A stretch of 35,179 bases of DNA from an uncultured Caulobacterales bacterium (GCA_903903715.1 CAIUZX010000078.1:1-35179); one strand, 5' to 3'. Positions 9,741-20,518 are shown, numbered from the stretch's first letter. Notes: a model not told the origin generated them from the letters alone. Program-made: numbers and translations.

Positions 9741-11207
9741 ATGACCGATTACCCGCCCGATTCCGCCATCTGGTCGATCAAGGCGCTGGCCGCCGCGGAC
9801 GCCGAGGTGATCGCCTCGGGGGTGTCAGGCCTTGAGTTGATGCGCCGCGCGGGCGGGGCTGTTGCCGACGTCATCCGGGCGCGCTGGACGGCGCGGCCAA
9901 TCGTCGTTCTGTGCGGTCCCGGAAACAACGGCGGAGACGGATTTGTCGTCGCCGCGGCGCTGGCGAAGGCGGGCTGGCCCGTCACAACCGTCGAGCTGGT
10001 TCCTCGCGACGCGCTCAAAGGGGATGCCGCGGCGGCGGCTGCGGAGTGGGCCGGGCCCGTCGCGCCTTGGTCCGCTGAGTCTCTGGCCGGCGCGGAGCTT
10101 GTGGTGGATGCCGTGTTCGGGGCGGGACTCACGCGGCCGCTGGAGGGTCGCGTGCGGGATGTCCTGATGAGCGTTAGGGCTCCTCTGATCGCGGTGGATC
10201 TTCCATCTGGACTGAACGGCGACACGGGACAGCCCCTGGGCGCGACGCCGCGCGCCGCTGTCACTGTCGCCTTTCATCGCAAGAAGCTCGCGCATGTCCT
10301 TGAACCCGGGAAGGGATTCTGCGGTGAGGTCATTGTTGAAGACATTGGTCTGCCGGCCAGATCGTCCCTCGCGGGGGACTGGGTGGAAAACCGAACGCAG
10401 GACTGGCTCAAACGTTTTCCCTGGCCTGACGTTGCTGCGCACAAGGGCGAGCGCGGGCGGCTGGTGGTCGTATCGGGTCCGGCGCATTCAACGGGCGCCG
10501 CGCGATTGTCCGCCATGGCGGGACTTCGGATCGGCGCAGGGCTCGTCACCGTCGCGTCTCCGACCGATGCGATGAGGGTCAACGCCAGCCATCTCACCGC
10601 CATCCTGCTTCAGTCCTTCGAAAATGAGGAGGAACTGCTGCCCGTGGTGGAGCGCGTGGACGCCGTCGTGATCGGTCCTGCTGCCGGGGTGACCGAGGAG
10701 ACGCGGCTGAACGTGCTCGCCTGCGGACAGACGGGCGCTGCCATGGTGGTCGACGCCGACGCCTTGACCATCTTCCGGGACGATCCAGGCGAACTGTTTT
10801 CCGCCCTGGACCGCGACGATGTCCTGACCCCGCATCCGGGTGAGTTCGAACGCCTGTTTCCTGGCCTGCTGAAGGGCAAGCCCACGCGTCTGGACGCAGC
10901 ACTGGAGGCTGCGGTCGCAGCGGGCTGTGTGGTCGTGCTGAAGGGCGCGGATACGGTTATCGCCAGCCCAGACGGGCGCGCTTCGATCAATACCAACGGT
11001 GCGCCCTGGCTCGCGACAGCCGGGTCCGGAGATGTGCTGGCGGGCTTCATCGGCGGCCTGATCGCCCAGGGCATGGACAGCTTTGACGCCGCCTGCGCCG
11101 GTGTCTGGATCCACGCCGAAGCCGGGCGCGCCTTTGGCCCCGGCCTGATCGCGGAGGACCTGCCGGGGCTGGCGCCGACGGTGTTAAGCCGGCTCTGGCG
11201 AGGCTAG
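9741..11207 (+). CDS. nnr: Bifunctional NAD(P)H-hydrate epimerase / ADP-dependent NAD(P)H-hydrate dehydratase
   Basis: ATG at 9741 in frame with the 606-aa ORF; VVLCGPGNNGGDGFVVA (YjeF_N), HKGERGRLVVVSG, DVLTPHPGEFERL, GSGDVLAGFIGGLIAQG (carbohydrate-kinase-like domain). Confidence 0.92.
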   Translation: MTDYPPDSAIWSIKALAAADAEVIASGVSGLELMRRAGGAVADVIRARWTARPIVVLCGPGNNGGDGFVVAAALAKAGWPVTTVELVPRDALKGDAAAAAAEWAGPVAPWSAESLAGAELVVDAVFGAGLTRPLEGRVRDVLMSVRAPLIAVDLPSGLNGDTGQPLGATPRAAVTVAFHRKKLAHVLEPGKGFCGEVIVEDIGLPARSSLAGDWVENRTQDWLKRFPWPDVAAHKGERGRLVVVSGPAHSTGAARLSAMAGLRIGAGLVTVASPTDAMRVNASHLTAILLQSFENEEELLPVVERVDAVVIGPAAGVTEETRLNVLACGQTGAAMVVDADALTIFRDDPGELFSALDRDDVLTPHPGEFERLFPGLLKGKPTRLDAALEAAVAAGCVVVLKGADTVIASPDGRASINTNGAPWLATAGSGDVLAGFIGGLIAQGMDSFDAACAGVWIHAEAGRAFGPGLIAEDLPGLAPTVLSRLWRG

Positions 11208-12758
11208 CTAGGCGGGGACGACTGGCTTGGCTGTCGCGGCCGCTGCCTTTGTCTCTCCGCCATAGACGAAGGCTGCGTCGTCGAGATCAATCTGTGGCAA
11301 CTCGTCCTTTTCACGCCAGTAGTCCTGGCTGTGCTGCCATTCGGGTTTGTCGCCACGCCTGGGCAGAAGGTGCATGCCCCGCATCAGATAGCCGGGATTG
11401 AAGTTCTCCGGATCGATCCAGCTCAGGAGCGGCATGTCGGCGTCTTCGTCTCGCAGCCGTGCTTCAACCCGTCTCACGCCCTTGCTCTTCATGTGATTGA
11501 GCAGGCGGCAGACAAAGTCGGCCACCAGATCAGAACGCAGGGTCCAGCTGGCCCGGAAGTAGCCGAAAACCCACACCATGTTGGGAATGCCGGTGAACAT
11601 CATGCCCCGGTAGGTGACCGTGTCGCCGAAGTTCAAGGGTTTGCCGTCGATCAGGAAGGCGATGTCGCCGAGAACATTGAGGTCAAAGCCCGTCGCGGTA
11701 ATGATGATGTCAGCGTCGATCGCCTTGCCCGATTTCAGGACAAGGCCGGTCTCGGTGAAGCGCTCGATCTCGTCGGTCTCGACCGTCACCTTGCCGGAGG
11801 CGATGCCCTGGAACAGGTCGCCATCCGGAACGAAGGCGATGCGCTGCCGCCAGGGCCGGTACTTCGGCGTGAAGTGCGGCGCGATGTCGTGGTCGGGGCC
11901 AAGGCAGGCCTTCACCCCCTCGAGCAACTCCTGACGCACCGCCTCCGGCTCCTCGAATGAGCGGCGGGTGAAAGCATCCTGATCAAACAGGATCTTGCGG
12001 CGAACAATTTCGTGGATCCAGGTCTCGTCGACCTTGAGCTCACGCAGGGTGTCCGCAAGCTCATTCTGGTTGCGGCCCGGAATGAAGTAGGTGGGCGAGC
12101 GCTGGACCACCGTCAGGTGCGCGCAGTCACCCGCGATGGCGGGAGCGACCGTCGCCGCTGTGGCGCCGGACCCGATCATGATGACCCGCTTGTTCTTGTA
12201 GTTGAGGTCTTCGGGCCAGGTCTGCGGATGGACGATGCGTCCCTTATAGGCCGACATGTTCGGCCATTCGGGGGTGTAGCCCTTCTCGTGACGATAATAA
12301 CCCTGGCACATCCACAGGAAGTTCGCCTTGAACAGGCGTCGCTCACCCGTGTCGGTGCGCTGGGCCTCGATGGTCCAGACGTTGTCCGTGCTGGACCAGG
12401 CGGCGTTCAAGATCTTGTGGCGGTAGCGGATGTGAGGGCGTAGTCCGTTATCCTCGATCACCTCCCCCATGTAGGTGAGGATCTCCTCGGCGGTGGCGAT
12501 GGGCGGTCCCACCCAGGGTTTGAAGCGGTAGCCGAAAGTATAAAGATCGCTGTCCGACCGCACCCCTGGATATTTGTGGGTGAGCCAAGTGCCGCCAAAG
12601 CTTTCCAGCGTTTCGAGCACCACAAAGCTTGTCCCGGGACACTGCTGCTGAAGGTGGTAGGCGCCCCCGATTCCGGAAATACCGGCGCCGACGATCAGCA
12701 CATCGAACGTTTCGGCCGCCGTCGAAGCCGACGAATGAAGTTCGCTTGCGTCGTCCAT
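11208..12758 (-). CDS. Flavoprotein monooxygenase, Baeyer-Villiger type
   Basis: GAGISGIGGAYHL (FAD GxGxxG), FGGTWLTHKYPGVRSDSDLYTFGYRF, YKGRIVHPQTWP (FxGxxxHxxxWP-like fingerprint), GSGATAATVAPAIA (NADP). Confidence 0.88.
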   Translation of the reverse strand: MDDASELHSSASTAAETFDVLIVGAGISGIGGAYHLQQQCPGTSFVVLETLESFGGTWLTHKYPGVRSDSDLYTFGYRFKPWVGPPIATAEEILTYMGEVIEDNGLRPHIRYRHKILNAAWSSTDNVWTIEAQRTDTGERRLFKANFLWMCQGYYRHEKGYTPEWPNMSAYKGRIVHPQTWPEDLNYKNKRVIMIGSGATAATVAPAIAGDCAHLTVVQRSPTYFIPGRNQNELADTLRELKVDETWIHEIVRRKILFDQDAFTRRSFEEPEAVRQELLEGVKACLGPDHDIAPHFTPKYRPWRQRIAFVPDGDLFQGIASGKVTVETDEIERFTETGLVLKSGKAIDADIIITATGFDLNVLGDIAFLIDGKPLNFGDTVTYRGMMFTGIPNMVWVFGYFRASWTLRSDLVADFVCRLLNHMKSKGVRRVEARLRDEDADMPLLSWIDPENFNPGYLMRGMHLLPRRGDKPEWQHSQDYWREKDELPQIDLDDAAFVYGGETKAAAATAKPVVPA

Positions 12759-12907
12759 GGTCTCGTTCCTCCGGCAATTGTTTGTTCTTCAGAGTGTTTC
12801 CGGCATTTTGGGCGCCGTCGTTGCGGAGGATCAAGACGAATCGTCATGTCGGAGCGTCAGGCCTTGCCTTGACGCCGGACCTTGCCCTAAAGCCGTGTTC
12901 CTGGCTG

Positions 12908-12992
12908 GCGGATGTGGCGGAACTGGTAGACGCACTGGATTTAGGTTCCAGCGCCGTGAGGCGTGGAGGTTCGAGCCCTCTCATCCGCACCA
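12908..12992 (+). tRNA. tRNA-Leu(TAG), CCA encoded
   Basis: Acceptor GCGGATG/CATCCGC, anticodon stem-loop CTGGA-TTTAGGT-TCCAG (anticodon TAG), long variable arm, T-loop GGTTCGAGCCC, terminal ACCA. Confidence 0.95.
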
Positions 12993-13241
12993 GACCGGCC
13001 CTTGTGACAAACACCGGCGATTGTTGTGCAATTCCCGCCGTTTGAAGCTCAGCGCGTCGATCAGGCGCGCGCTTTTTGGCTTTCGTCAGACGACGCGTCA
13101 TGACATAAGGGCCGCTTCGCCGCCTCGACCGGGCTTCAACTGGTCTGGCGGCGTCGTTGTTTTCATCGCTTGAACGCGAGGCGTGGACCTAAAGAGCGCG
13201 TGCGCTCTCTTCGCGCCGGCGACCGATTCGGAAAGTATGCC

Positions 13242-14609
13242 ATGTCGATTCAGATCGTTGAGAAGTCGGGCGAGGGCCTGAGCCGCGTGTTCGGAGTGAC
13301 CGTTCCGGCGGCCCTTCTGGCGGAACGGCTTGAGGCGAAGATCGCAGAGATCCAGCCGAAGATGCAGCTCAAGGGCTTTCGTCCGGGCAAGGTGCCGGCG
13401 ACCCATGTGCGCAAGATGTACGGCAAGGGTCTGATGCAGGAAGTGGTCGAGCAGGCCCTGCAGGAAACCCAGCAGAAGGCCATCGACGACGCCAAGATCC
13501 GCCCTGCTGCTTCCCCGGATGTCAACTTCTCGGGCGATCTCGAGCGCGTGCTCGCCGGCGGCGCCGATCTCGCCTTCGATCTTTCGGTTGAGCTGATGCC
13601 GGAATTCGAGCCGGTGGACCCGTCGACCCTGTCGCTCTCTCGCCCGGTCTATGATCCGAGCGACGAAGAGATAGACGGGCAACTGAAGGAAATCGCCGAG
13701 CAGAACCGCACCTTTGAAAAGAAGGGCGGCAAGGCGCCGAAGGCGGCTGACGGAGATCAGCTCGTCATCGACTTCCTGGGTCGCGTCGACGGCGAAGCCT
13801 TCGAAGGCGGTCAGGCGGATGACGTTGAACTGGTGATCGGGTCGGGCCGCTTCATTCCGGGCTTCGAAGAGCAGCTCAAGGGCGTGAAGGTCGGCGCGGA
13901 CGTGGTGGTCAAGGTGACCTTCCCGGCCGACTACGGCGCGGCGCACCTTGCCGGCAAGGACGCCGAGTTCGACGTGAAGGTGAAGGAAATCAAGGCCGGC
14001 AAGGATGCCGAGCTGAATGACGAATTCGCCAAGTCGCTGGGCCTCGAGGACCTCGCGTCCCTCCGTCAGGCCGTTAAGGACCAACTGACCCGTCAGTACG
14101 CCGGGGCGTCGCGTTTCAAGATGAAGCGGGCCTTGCTGGACGCGCTCGACGAGAAGCACAGCTTCGATCTGCCGCCGCGCATGGTGGCCAATGAGTTCCA
14201 GGTCATCTGGAATCAGGTTGAACAGGAGCGGACCGCCGGCCAGCTTTCCGAAGAGGACGCGGCCAAGCCCGAAGCCCAACTCCGTGGCGAATACCTAAAG
14301 ATCGCGGAGCGCCGCGTGCGCCTCGGTCTCGTCCTCGCCGAGATCGGTCGTCGCAACGACGTTGTCGTCACCGACGCCGAAATGAACCAGGCCCTGATCT
14401 CCGAAGCCCGCCGCTATCCGGGGCAGGAGCGCGAGGTCATCGAGTTCTATCGCCAGAACGCGCAGGCGGCCGCCCAACTCCGCGCGCCGGTCTATGAAGA
14501 GAAGGTCGTGGATCTGATCTTTGAGCGGGCCAAGGTCGAAGATCAGGCCGTGACGAAGGACGAGTTGTTCGCCGAAGATGATCTGCCAGCCGGTTACGAC
14601 GCGGCCTGA
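13242..14609 (+). CDS. tig: Trigger factor
   Basis: [61 protein letters not shown] (ribosome-binding GFRxGKxP signature); FKBP-type PPIase domain. Confidence 0.96.
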   Translation: MSIQIVEKSGEGLSRVFGVTVPAALLAERLEAKIAEIQPKMQLKGFRPGKVPATHVRKMYGKGLMQEVVEQALQETQQKAIDDAKIRPAASPDVNFSGDLERVLAGGADLAFDLSVELMPEFEPVDPSTLSLSRPVYDPSDEEIDGQLKEIAEQNRTFEKKGGKAPKAADGDQLVIDFLGRVDGEAFEGGQADDVELVIGSGRFIPGFEEQLKGVKVGADVVVKVTFPADYGAAHLAGKDAEFDVKVKEIKAGKDAELNDEFAKSLGLEDLASLRQAVKDQLTRQYAGASRFKMKRALLDALDEKHSFDLPPRMVANEFQVIWNQVEQERTAGQLSEEDAAKPEAQLRGEYLKIAERRVRLGLVLAEIGRRNDVVVTDAEMNQALISEARRYPGQEREVIEFYRQNAQAAAQLRAPVYEEKVVDLIFERAKVEDQAVTKDELFAEDDLPAGYDAA

Positions 14610-14735
14610 TCGCGCGGAACTGAGCGACAGAGGCTGCAGACGGCTTGCAACTCGCCTCGTGGAAGGCGATATCCTACGGTACGACGGACCGGGGCTTGGC
14701 CTTGAGTCTGGTAATTTGATCAGAAGAGGCCACGG

Positions 14736-15368
14736 ATGCGCGACCCGACAAGCGTGATGATGAACCTTGTTCCCATGGTGGTCGAGCAGACCAGCCGGGG
14801 AGAACGGGCCTTTGACATCTTCTCCCGCCTCCTGAAGGAGCGGATCATCTTCCTCACCGGACCGTTCGAGGACGGCATGGCGGCGCTCATCACGGCGCAG
14901 CTTCTGTTCCTCGAGAGCGAGAATCCGAAGAAGGAAATCTCGATGTACATCAACTCGCCCGGCGGCGTGGTGACGAGCGGCATGGCGATCTACGACACCA
15001 TGCAGTACATCCGCAGCCCCGTGACCACGCTCTGCGTCGGCATGGCGGCCTCGATGGGGTCGTTCATCCTGGCGGCCGGCGCGAAGGGACAGCGGATTGC
15101 TCTGCCCAACGCGCGGATCATGGTGCACCAGCCCTCCGGCGGCTTCCGCGGTCAGGCCTCGGACATCGAGCGCCACGCCGAAGACATCATCAAGACAAAG
15201 AAGCGGATGAACGAGCTCTACGCCAAGCATACCGGCCAGCCGCTGGAAGTGATTGAGCGCGCCCTCGACCGCGACAACTTCATGACGGCCGAAGAGGCCA
15301 AGGCCTTTGGTCTGGTAGACCACGTGTACGAAAGCCGCGACGGGAACGACCTGTCCGTTGCATCGTAA
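14736..15368 (+). CDS. clpP: ATP-dependent Clp protease proteolytic subunit
   Basis: [73 protein letters not shown]. Confidence 0.97.
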   Translation: MRDPTSVMMNLVPMVVEQTSRGERAFDIFSRLLKERIIFLTGPFEDGMAALITAQLLFLESENPKKEISMYINSPGGVVTSGMAIYDTMQYIRSPVTTLCVGMAASMGSFILAAGAKGQRIALPNARIMVHQPSGGFRGQASDIERHAEDIIKTKKRMNELYAKHTGQPLEVIERALDRDNFMTAEEAKAFGLVDHVYESRDGNDLSVAS

Positions 15369-15382
15369 TCAAGGTGTCGCTC

Positions 15383-15404
15383 GCCGCCGGTTAACCCCGG
15401 CGGC
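15383..15404. terminator. Hairpin between convergent clpP and cicA-like gene
   Basis: GCCGCCGG-TTAACC-CCGGCGGC, 8-bp stem, in the 53-bp convergent gap. Confidence 0.6.
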
Positions 15405-15421
15405 GGCGGCTTCTGCGGTGA

Positions 15422-16099
15422 TTACTTCTGAGGTCTGGCCGGGTCGGCGACAAACAGGCGCATATATTTTTCGTCCGCCAGTTCCATCATGTCCTTGTCG
15501 CCCGGGCTGTCGCCATAGGCGGCCTGAAGCCGGATGCCCTGGCCGAAGACGTCCTTCAGGCGACCGACCTTTTCCGGGCCGATGCAGTTCAGGCCGTCGA
15601 GCCCGCCCTGGATCCGATCATTGTGGTCGAACTTGAGCCGCGTGCCGATCAACACATCTGCGCCGAGGCCTCGGGCGAAAGGCGCGACGATGATCTCGGG
15701 AGAGGCGGTGACAATAGCCATCCGCGCGCCGTGCTGACGATGCCTGCGAAACACCTTCACGGCGTCCGGCCGCAGGAGCAGGGGCGCCGTCAGTTTGGCG
15801 AACTCGACAGCCTCTTCCTCGATCATGGCGCGGGGAACACCCTTGAGGAAGGTGCGCACGGCGGCGGCCTTCAGCTTGCCGGGATCGCGGTCTCTGGCCC
15901 AGCGCAATCCCGCAGGCGCCAGTCGCATCATTCCCACGCTGTAGCCGATCGCGCCTTCACGCCATTGCAAGAAAGCCTTGAAGCTGTCCTTGGTGGTCAA
16001 TGTTCCGTCGAAATCGAATGCAACGATAGGTCCGCCGCGCGTCACATTGGGCGCGGTTCTTTGGCCTTGAGCGTGCAGGTCGTCCAGTGAGGTCTCCAT
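15422..16099 (-). CDS. cicA: HAD-IB family phosphatase, CicA-like (nested between clpP and clpX)
   Basis: VAFDFDGTLTTKDSF (DxDGT), VTASPEIIVAPFA, AYGDSPGDKDMMELAD. Position and orientation between clpP and clpX match Caulobacter cicA (recalled knowledge). ATG at 16099; the track start at 16108 is GTG. Confidence 0.8.
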   Translation of the reverse strand: METSLDDLHAQGQRTAPNVTRGGPIVAFDFDGTLTTKDSFKAFLQWREGAIGYSVGMMRLAPAGLRWARDRDPGKLKAAAVRTFLKGVPRAMIEEEAVEFAKLTAPLLLRPDAVKVFRRHRQHGARMAIVTASPEIIVAPFARGLGADVLIGTRLKFDHNDRIQGGLDGLNCIGPEKVGRLKDVFGQGIRLQAAYGDSPGDKDMMELADEKYMRLFVADPARPQK

Positions 16100-16348
16100 C
16101 GGGTTCACTCCAAGCCTATCAGAGCGAGGAAAGCAAGGCGTCTCGCCTATGTATGCGCGGTTGCCCCTTGATCGTGAAGAAGGTCCTGTGCTCGAATGCA
16201 GTCTGGACGATCGTCAGCTTTCTGTAAGCCTTCCCGATGTAGTGTGAGTTCGGGAGGCTTCAGGCCTGAACGATGATTCCGCCGAAAGGCGGCGCATGTC
16301 GTCCGGTTCCCGCTCGCCGGGGACGGCCGACGAACAGTGAGATGACCT

Positions 16349-17608
16349 ATGACCAAAGCCGCCAGCGGCGACGCTAAATCAACCCTGTACTGCTCTTTCT
16401 GCGGAAAGAGCCAGCATGAGGTGCGCAAGCTGATCGCCGGACCCACCGTGTTCATCTGTGATGAATGCGTTGAGCTTTGCATGGACATCATTCGCGAAGA
16501 GCACAAGATTGCTTTCGTAAAGTCCAAGGACGGGGTTCCGACACCTCGCGAGATCCGGGATGTGCTTGATGATTACGTCATCGGCCAGGATCATGCGAAG
16601 AAAGTGCTGTCGGTGGCGGTGCACAACCACTACAAGCGCCTCAGCCACGCGCAGAAGAACAACGACGTCGAACTGGCCAAGTCGAACATCCTGCTGGTCG
16701 GTCCGACGGGCTCCGGCAAGACGCTGCTCGCCCAGACCCTCGCGCGAATCATCGACGTTCCTTTCACCATGGCGGACGCCACGACCCTGACCGAAGCGGG
16801 TTATGTCGGCGAAGACGTCGAAAATATCATCCTGAAGCTGCTGCAGGCCGCGGACTACAATGTCGAACGCGCCCAGCGCGGCATCGTCTACATCGACGAA
16901 GTCGACAAGATCAGCCGCAAGTCCGACAACCCCTCCATCACCCGCGACGTGTCGGGAGAGGGCGTTCAGCAGGCGCTGCTCAAGATCATGGAAGGCACCG
17001 TGGCGTCCGTGCCGCCCCAGGGCGGCCGCAAGCACCCGCAGCAGGAATTCCTGCAGGTCGACACGACGAACATCCTGTTCATCTGCGGCGGCGCCTTTGC
17101 GGGCCTGGAGAAGATCATCTCGGGACGCGGCAAGGGCTCGTCCATCGGCTTCGGCGCGACGGTGAAGGATCCGGAAGATCGCCGCACGGGCGAAGTGCTC
17201 CGCAATGTGGAGCCGGACGATCTGCTGCGCTTTGGGCTTATCCCCGAGTTCATCGGCCGTCTGCCGGTCATCGCAACCCTCGAGGACCTCGATGAGGTGG
17301 CGCTGGTGAAGATCCTGACGGAGCCCAAGAACGCCCTGGTCAAGCAGTACCAGCGCCTGTTCGAGATGGAATCTGTGGGCCTGACCTTCACCGACGACGC
17401 GCTTCACGCCATCGCCCGCAAGGCGATCCAGCGGAAGACCGGCGCCCGCGGCTTGCGCTCGATCATGGAGGGCATCCTGCTCGACACGATGTTCGAGCTG
17501 CCGACCTATCAGGGTGTTGAAGAGGTCGTGGTCAATGCCGAAGTGGTCGAGGGCCGGGCTCAGCCGTTGATGATCTACGCTGAGAAACGCGGCGGTCAGG
17601 CGTCCTGA
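16349..17608 (+). CDS. clpX: ATP-dependent Clp protease ATP-binding subunit
   Basis: [31 protein letters not shown] zinc domain, [38 protein letters not shown]. Confidence 0.97.
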   Translation: MTKAASGDAKSTLYCSFCGKSQHEVRKLIAGPTVFICDECVELCMDIIREEHKIAFVKSKDGVPTPREIRDVLDDYVIGQDHAKKVLSVAVHNHYKRLSHAQKNNDVELAKSNILLVGPTGSGKTLLAQTLARIIDVPFTMADATTLTEAGYVGEDVENIILKLLQAADYNVERAQRGIVYIDEVDKISRKSDNPSITRDVSGEGVQQALLKIMEGTVASVPPQGGRKHPQQEFLQVDTTNILFICGGAFAGLEKIISGRGKGSSIGFGATVKDPEDRRTGEVLRNVEPDDLLRFGLIPEFIGRLPVIATLEDLDEVALVKILTEPKNALVKQYQRLFEMESVGLTFTDDALHAIARKAIQRKTGARGLRSIMEGILLDTMFELPTYQGVEEVVVNAEVVEGRAQPLMIYAEKRGGQAS

Positions 17609-17659
17609 CGCCGACCTTTTCCGTCGCGCCTGATTTCATTCACAGATTCGCATGCGCAG

Positions 17660-17685
17660 GGCGGGTTGGATATCTCCAATCCGCC
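17660..17685 (+). terminator. Stem-loop downstream of clpX
   Basis: ggcgggttgga-tatc-tccaatccgcc, 11-bp stem with one G-U; no clear T-tract. Confidence 0.45.
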
Positions 17686-17876
17686 TGTCGCTTACCTTGT
17701 GCGCCTTGATTAGCCCGCACGACGGTCCACATTAGACCTCTGGTCGCTGAGTCCGTCGCCGCGATTTGGGGCGGACAAGGCTTTCAACGATCCTCGCCAC
17801 CGGGCGTTCCGCAGGCAGGCAGGGTCCGATCGGGTCAGATGCGTGAGCCAGCACGCGTCCGGCCATGGAGTGACGA

Positions 17877-20276
17877 ATGTCTGATATCCGCATCCTCCCC
17901 GTGCTCCCCTTGCGGGACATCGTGGTATTCCCCCACATGGTCGTGCCGCTCTTTGTGGGTCGGGAAAAGTCTGTCCGGGCGCTCGAAGAGGTCATGCGGG
18001 GCGACAAGTCGATCCTCCTGGCCACCCAGCGGAACTCGGCTGACGATGATCCGCAGCCGGGCGCGATCTATGACGTCGGCGTGGTCGCCACGGTGCTCCA
18101 GCTCCTGAAGCTGCCGGACGGCACGGTAAAGGTGCTTGTCGAAGGCAAAACCCGCGCGGCGCTTTTGCGTTTCACGCAACGGGATGAGTACTTCGAGGCC
18201 GAAGCCGCGATGCTTGACGAGGACGGCGCCGACGCGCCGGAGGCGAAGGCCCTGAGCCGCGCCGTGACCGAGCAGTTCGAAGGCTACGTCAAGCTGAACA
18301 AGAAGGTCCCGCCAGAAGCGCTGGCCGCGATCCCGCAGATCGTCGAGCCTGGAAAGTTGGCCGATTCAATCGCTGCGCACCTGTCGGTGAAGATCGCCGA
18401 AAAGCAGGCGCTGCTGGAGATCGTCAACATCGCCAAGCGCCTCGAAAAGGTCTTCGCGATGATGGAGGGCGAAATCTCCGTCCTGCAAGTCGAGAAGAAG
18501 ATCCGTAGCCGCGTGAAGCGGCAGATGGAGAAGACCCAGCGCGAATACTACCTGAATGAGCAGATGAAAGCCATTCAGCGGGAGCTCGGCGAGCAGGACG
18601 AACATCGTGATGAGCTGATCGACCTCGAAAAGCGCATCAAGAAGACCAAGCTCTCGAAGGAAGCGCGAACCAAGGCGGATGCGGAACTGAAGAAGCTGCG
18701 TAACATGAGCCCGATGTCCGCCGAGTCCACGGTCGTGCGCAATTATCTCGACTGGTTGCTGTCCATTCCGTGGGGCAAGAACAAGCTGAAGCCCATTGAT
18801 CTGGCGGAAGCCGAAACCATCCTCGACGATGACCACTACGGTCTCGACAAGGTCAAGGAGCGCATCCTTGAGTACCTCGCCGTTCAGGCGCGCACCGGCG
18901 CATTGAAGGGTCCGATCCTGTGCCTCGTCGGACCTCCGGGCGTCGGCAAGACCTCGCTAGGGCGCTCCATCGCCAAGGCGACCGGACGGGAGTTCGTTCG
19001 CCTGTCCCTCGGCGGCGTGCGCGACGAGGCGGAGATCCGCGGGCACCGGCGGACCTATATCGGCTCCATGCCCGGCAAGATCATCCAGTCCATGAAGAAG
19101 GCCAAGGCGACCAATCCCTTCTTCCTGCTGGATGAGATTGACAAGCTCGGCGCCGACTGGCGGGGCGACCCCTCCAGCGCTTTGCTCGAGGTGCTGGATC
19201 CGGAACAGAACGCTACGTTCGGGGATCACTACCTCGAAGTCGATTACGACCTCAGCCAGGTGATGTTCGTGACAACGGCCAACAGCCTGAACATGCCGCA
19301 GCCTCTGCTCGACCGGATGGAGATCATCCGTATCCCCGGCTACACCGAGGATGAGAAGGTCGAGATCGCCCAGCGTCACATTCTGCCGAAAGTCGCGAAA
19401 GATCACGGGCTGACAGATGCGGAGTGGACCGTGCCCGAGGAAGCGATCCGGGATCTGATCCGCTACTACACGCGGGAGGCCGGCGTTCGGTCGCTGGAGC
19501 GTGAACTCGGCAACCTCGCGCGCAAGACGGTTCGCGATCTCGCCCGCAAGAAGGTGAAGCTGATCGTTCTTGATGAGGCGCGGGTCGCCAAGTATGCGGG
19601 CGTGCGCAAGTTCCGTCACGGAGAGACCGACGAGGCCGATCAGGTCGGGATCGTCACGGGTCTCGCCTGGACGGAATTCGGCGGTGAGATCCTCACGATC
19701 GAAGCCGTGCGCATGGCCGGCAAGGGCCGCATGAGCATCACCGGCAACCTGAAGGACGTGATGAAGGAATCGGTCTCTGCGGCCAATTCCTACGTCCGCT
19801 CCCGCGCGCCGCAGTTCGGCATCTCACCGCCGACCTTCGACCGCACGGATGTCCACGTTCACGTGCCGGAAGGCGCGACGCCAAAAGACGGTCCATCCGC
19901 CGGCGTCGCCATGGTCACGGCCATGGTCTCGGTGCTCACGGGGGTGCCTGTGCGCAAGGACGTCGCCATGACCGGCGAGATCACCCTGCGCGGCCGGGTG
20001 CTGGCCATCGGCGGACTGAAGGAAAAATTGCTCGCAGCCCTTCGGTCCGGCGTGAAGCTTGTGCTCATTCCGCAGGAGAACGCCAAGGATCTCGCGGACG
20101 TGCCGGAGTCTGTGAAGTCGGGCATGACCATCATTCCCGTCGGTACAGTGGACGAGGTTCTGGCGCACGCCTTGACCGGTCCCCTGTCTCCCATCGAATG
20201 GACGGAGCCTACGGACGTCGTGAAACCGACGACTGCCGACGATAGTCGTGACACTGATACGGTGATCACTCACTAA
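17877..20276 (+). CDS. lon: ATP-dependent protease La
   Basis: 799 aa; LPLRDIVVFPHMVVPLFVGR, GPPGVGKTSLGRSIA, DEIDKLGADWRGDPSSALLEVLDPEQN, PKDGPSAGVAMVTA (catalytic Ser). Confidence 0.98.
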   Translation: MSDIRILPVLPLRDIVVFPHMVVPLFVGREKSVRALEEVMRGDKSILLATQRNSADDDPQPGAIYDVGVVATVLQLLKLPDGTVKVLVEGKTRAALLRFTQRDEYFEAEAAMLDEDGADAPEAKALSRAVTEQFEGYVKLNKKVPPEALAAIPQIVEPGKLADSIAAHLSVKIAEKQALLEIVNIAKRLEKVFAMMEGEISVLQVEKKIRSRVKRQMEKTQREYYLNEQMKAIQRELGEQDEHRDELIDLEKRIKKTKLSKEARTKADAELKKLRNMSPMSAESTVVRNYLDWLLSIPWGKNKLKPIDLAEAETILDDDHYGLDKVKERILEYLAVQARTGALKGPILCLVGPPGVGKTSLGRSIAKATGREFVRLSLGGVRDEAEIRGHRRTYIGSMPGKIIQSMKKAKATNPFFLLDEIDKLGADWRGDPSSALLEVLDPEQNATFGDHYLEVDYDLSQVMFVTTANSLNMPQPLLDRMEIIRIPGYTEDEKVEIAQRHILPKVAKDHGLTDAEWTVPEEAIRDLIRYYTREAGVRSLERELGNLARKTVRDLARKKVKLIVLDEARVAKYAGVRKFRHGETDEADQVGIVTGLAWTEFGGEILTIEAVRMAGKGRMSITGNLKDVMKESVSAANSYVRSRAPQFGISPPTFDRTDVHVHVPEGATPKDGPSAGVAMVTAMVSVLTGVPVRKDVAMTGEITLRGRVLAIGGLKEKLLAALRSGVKLVLIPQENAKDLADVPESVKSGMTIIPVGTVDEVLAHALTGPLSPIEWTEPTDVVKPTTADDSRDTDTVITH

Positions 20277-20299
20277 CGAATATGTGAACTCAAAAGTTT

Positions 20300-20337
20300 C
20301 CCACCGACTTTGCGGCGTCAGTTGCAAGGTCGGTGGG
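20300..20337 (+). terminator. Stem-loop downstream of lon
   Basis: cccaccgactttgc / gcaaggtcggtggg, 14-bp stem with one G-U wobble. Confidence 0.6.
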
Positions 20338-20421
20338 GGTTGCTTTCGGCATTCCGAGCCGAAAAACTTCCTACGTCCTGAAAATTCGTCCGCATCCCTC
20401 CCTGTTCAGGCGTTTTTCGTT

Positions 20422-20451
20422 TTGACGTAGGGGAATTTCCAGTTCCATAAT
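20422..20451 (+). promoter_or_regulatory. Candidate sigma-70-like promoter for hup
   Basis: TTGACG-N18-CATAAT about 70 bp upstream of the HU start codon. Confidence 0.4.
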
Positions 20452-20518
20452 CCGCGTTCAGGCGACAGATGACTCGCGCGACAGGCGCGACCGCCAAGGG
20501 GTTGGGAGAAGAAACGAC

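Noticed and set aside
12629-13045. ORF including VAELVDALDLGSSAVRRGGSSPLIRTRPA
   Set aside because: That peptide is a translation of the tRNA-Leu gene, not a protein.
13098-14279. 393-aa minus-strand ORF opposite tig
   Set aside because: Antisense shadow of trigger factor with no recognisable domain.
16379-17407. 342-aa minus-strand ORF opposite clpX
   Set aside because: Antisense shadow; no domain signature.
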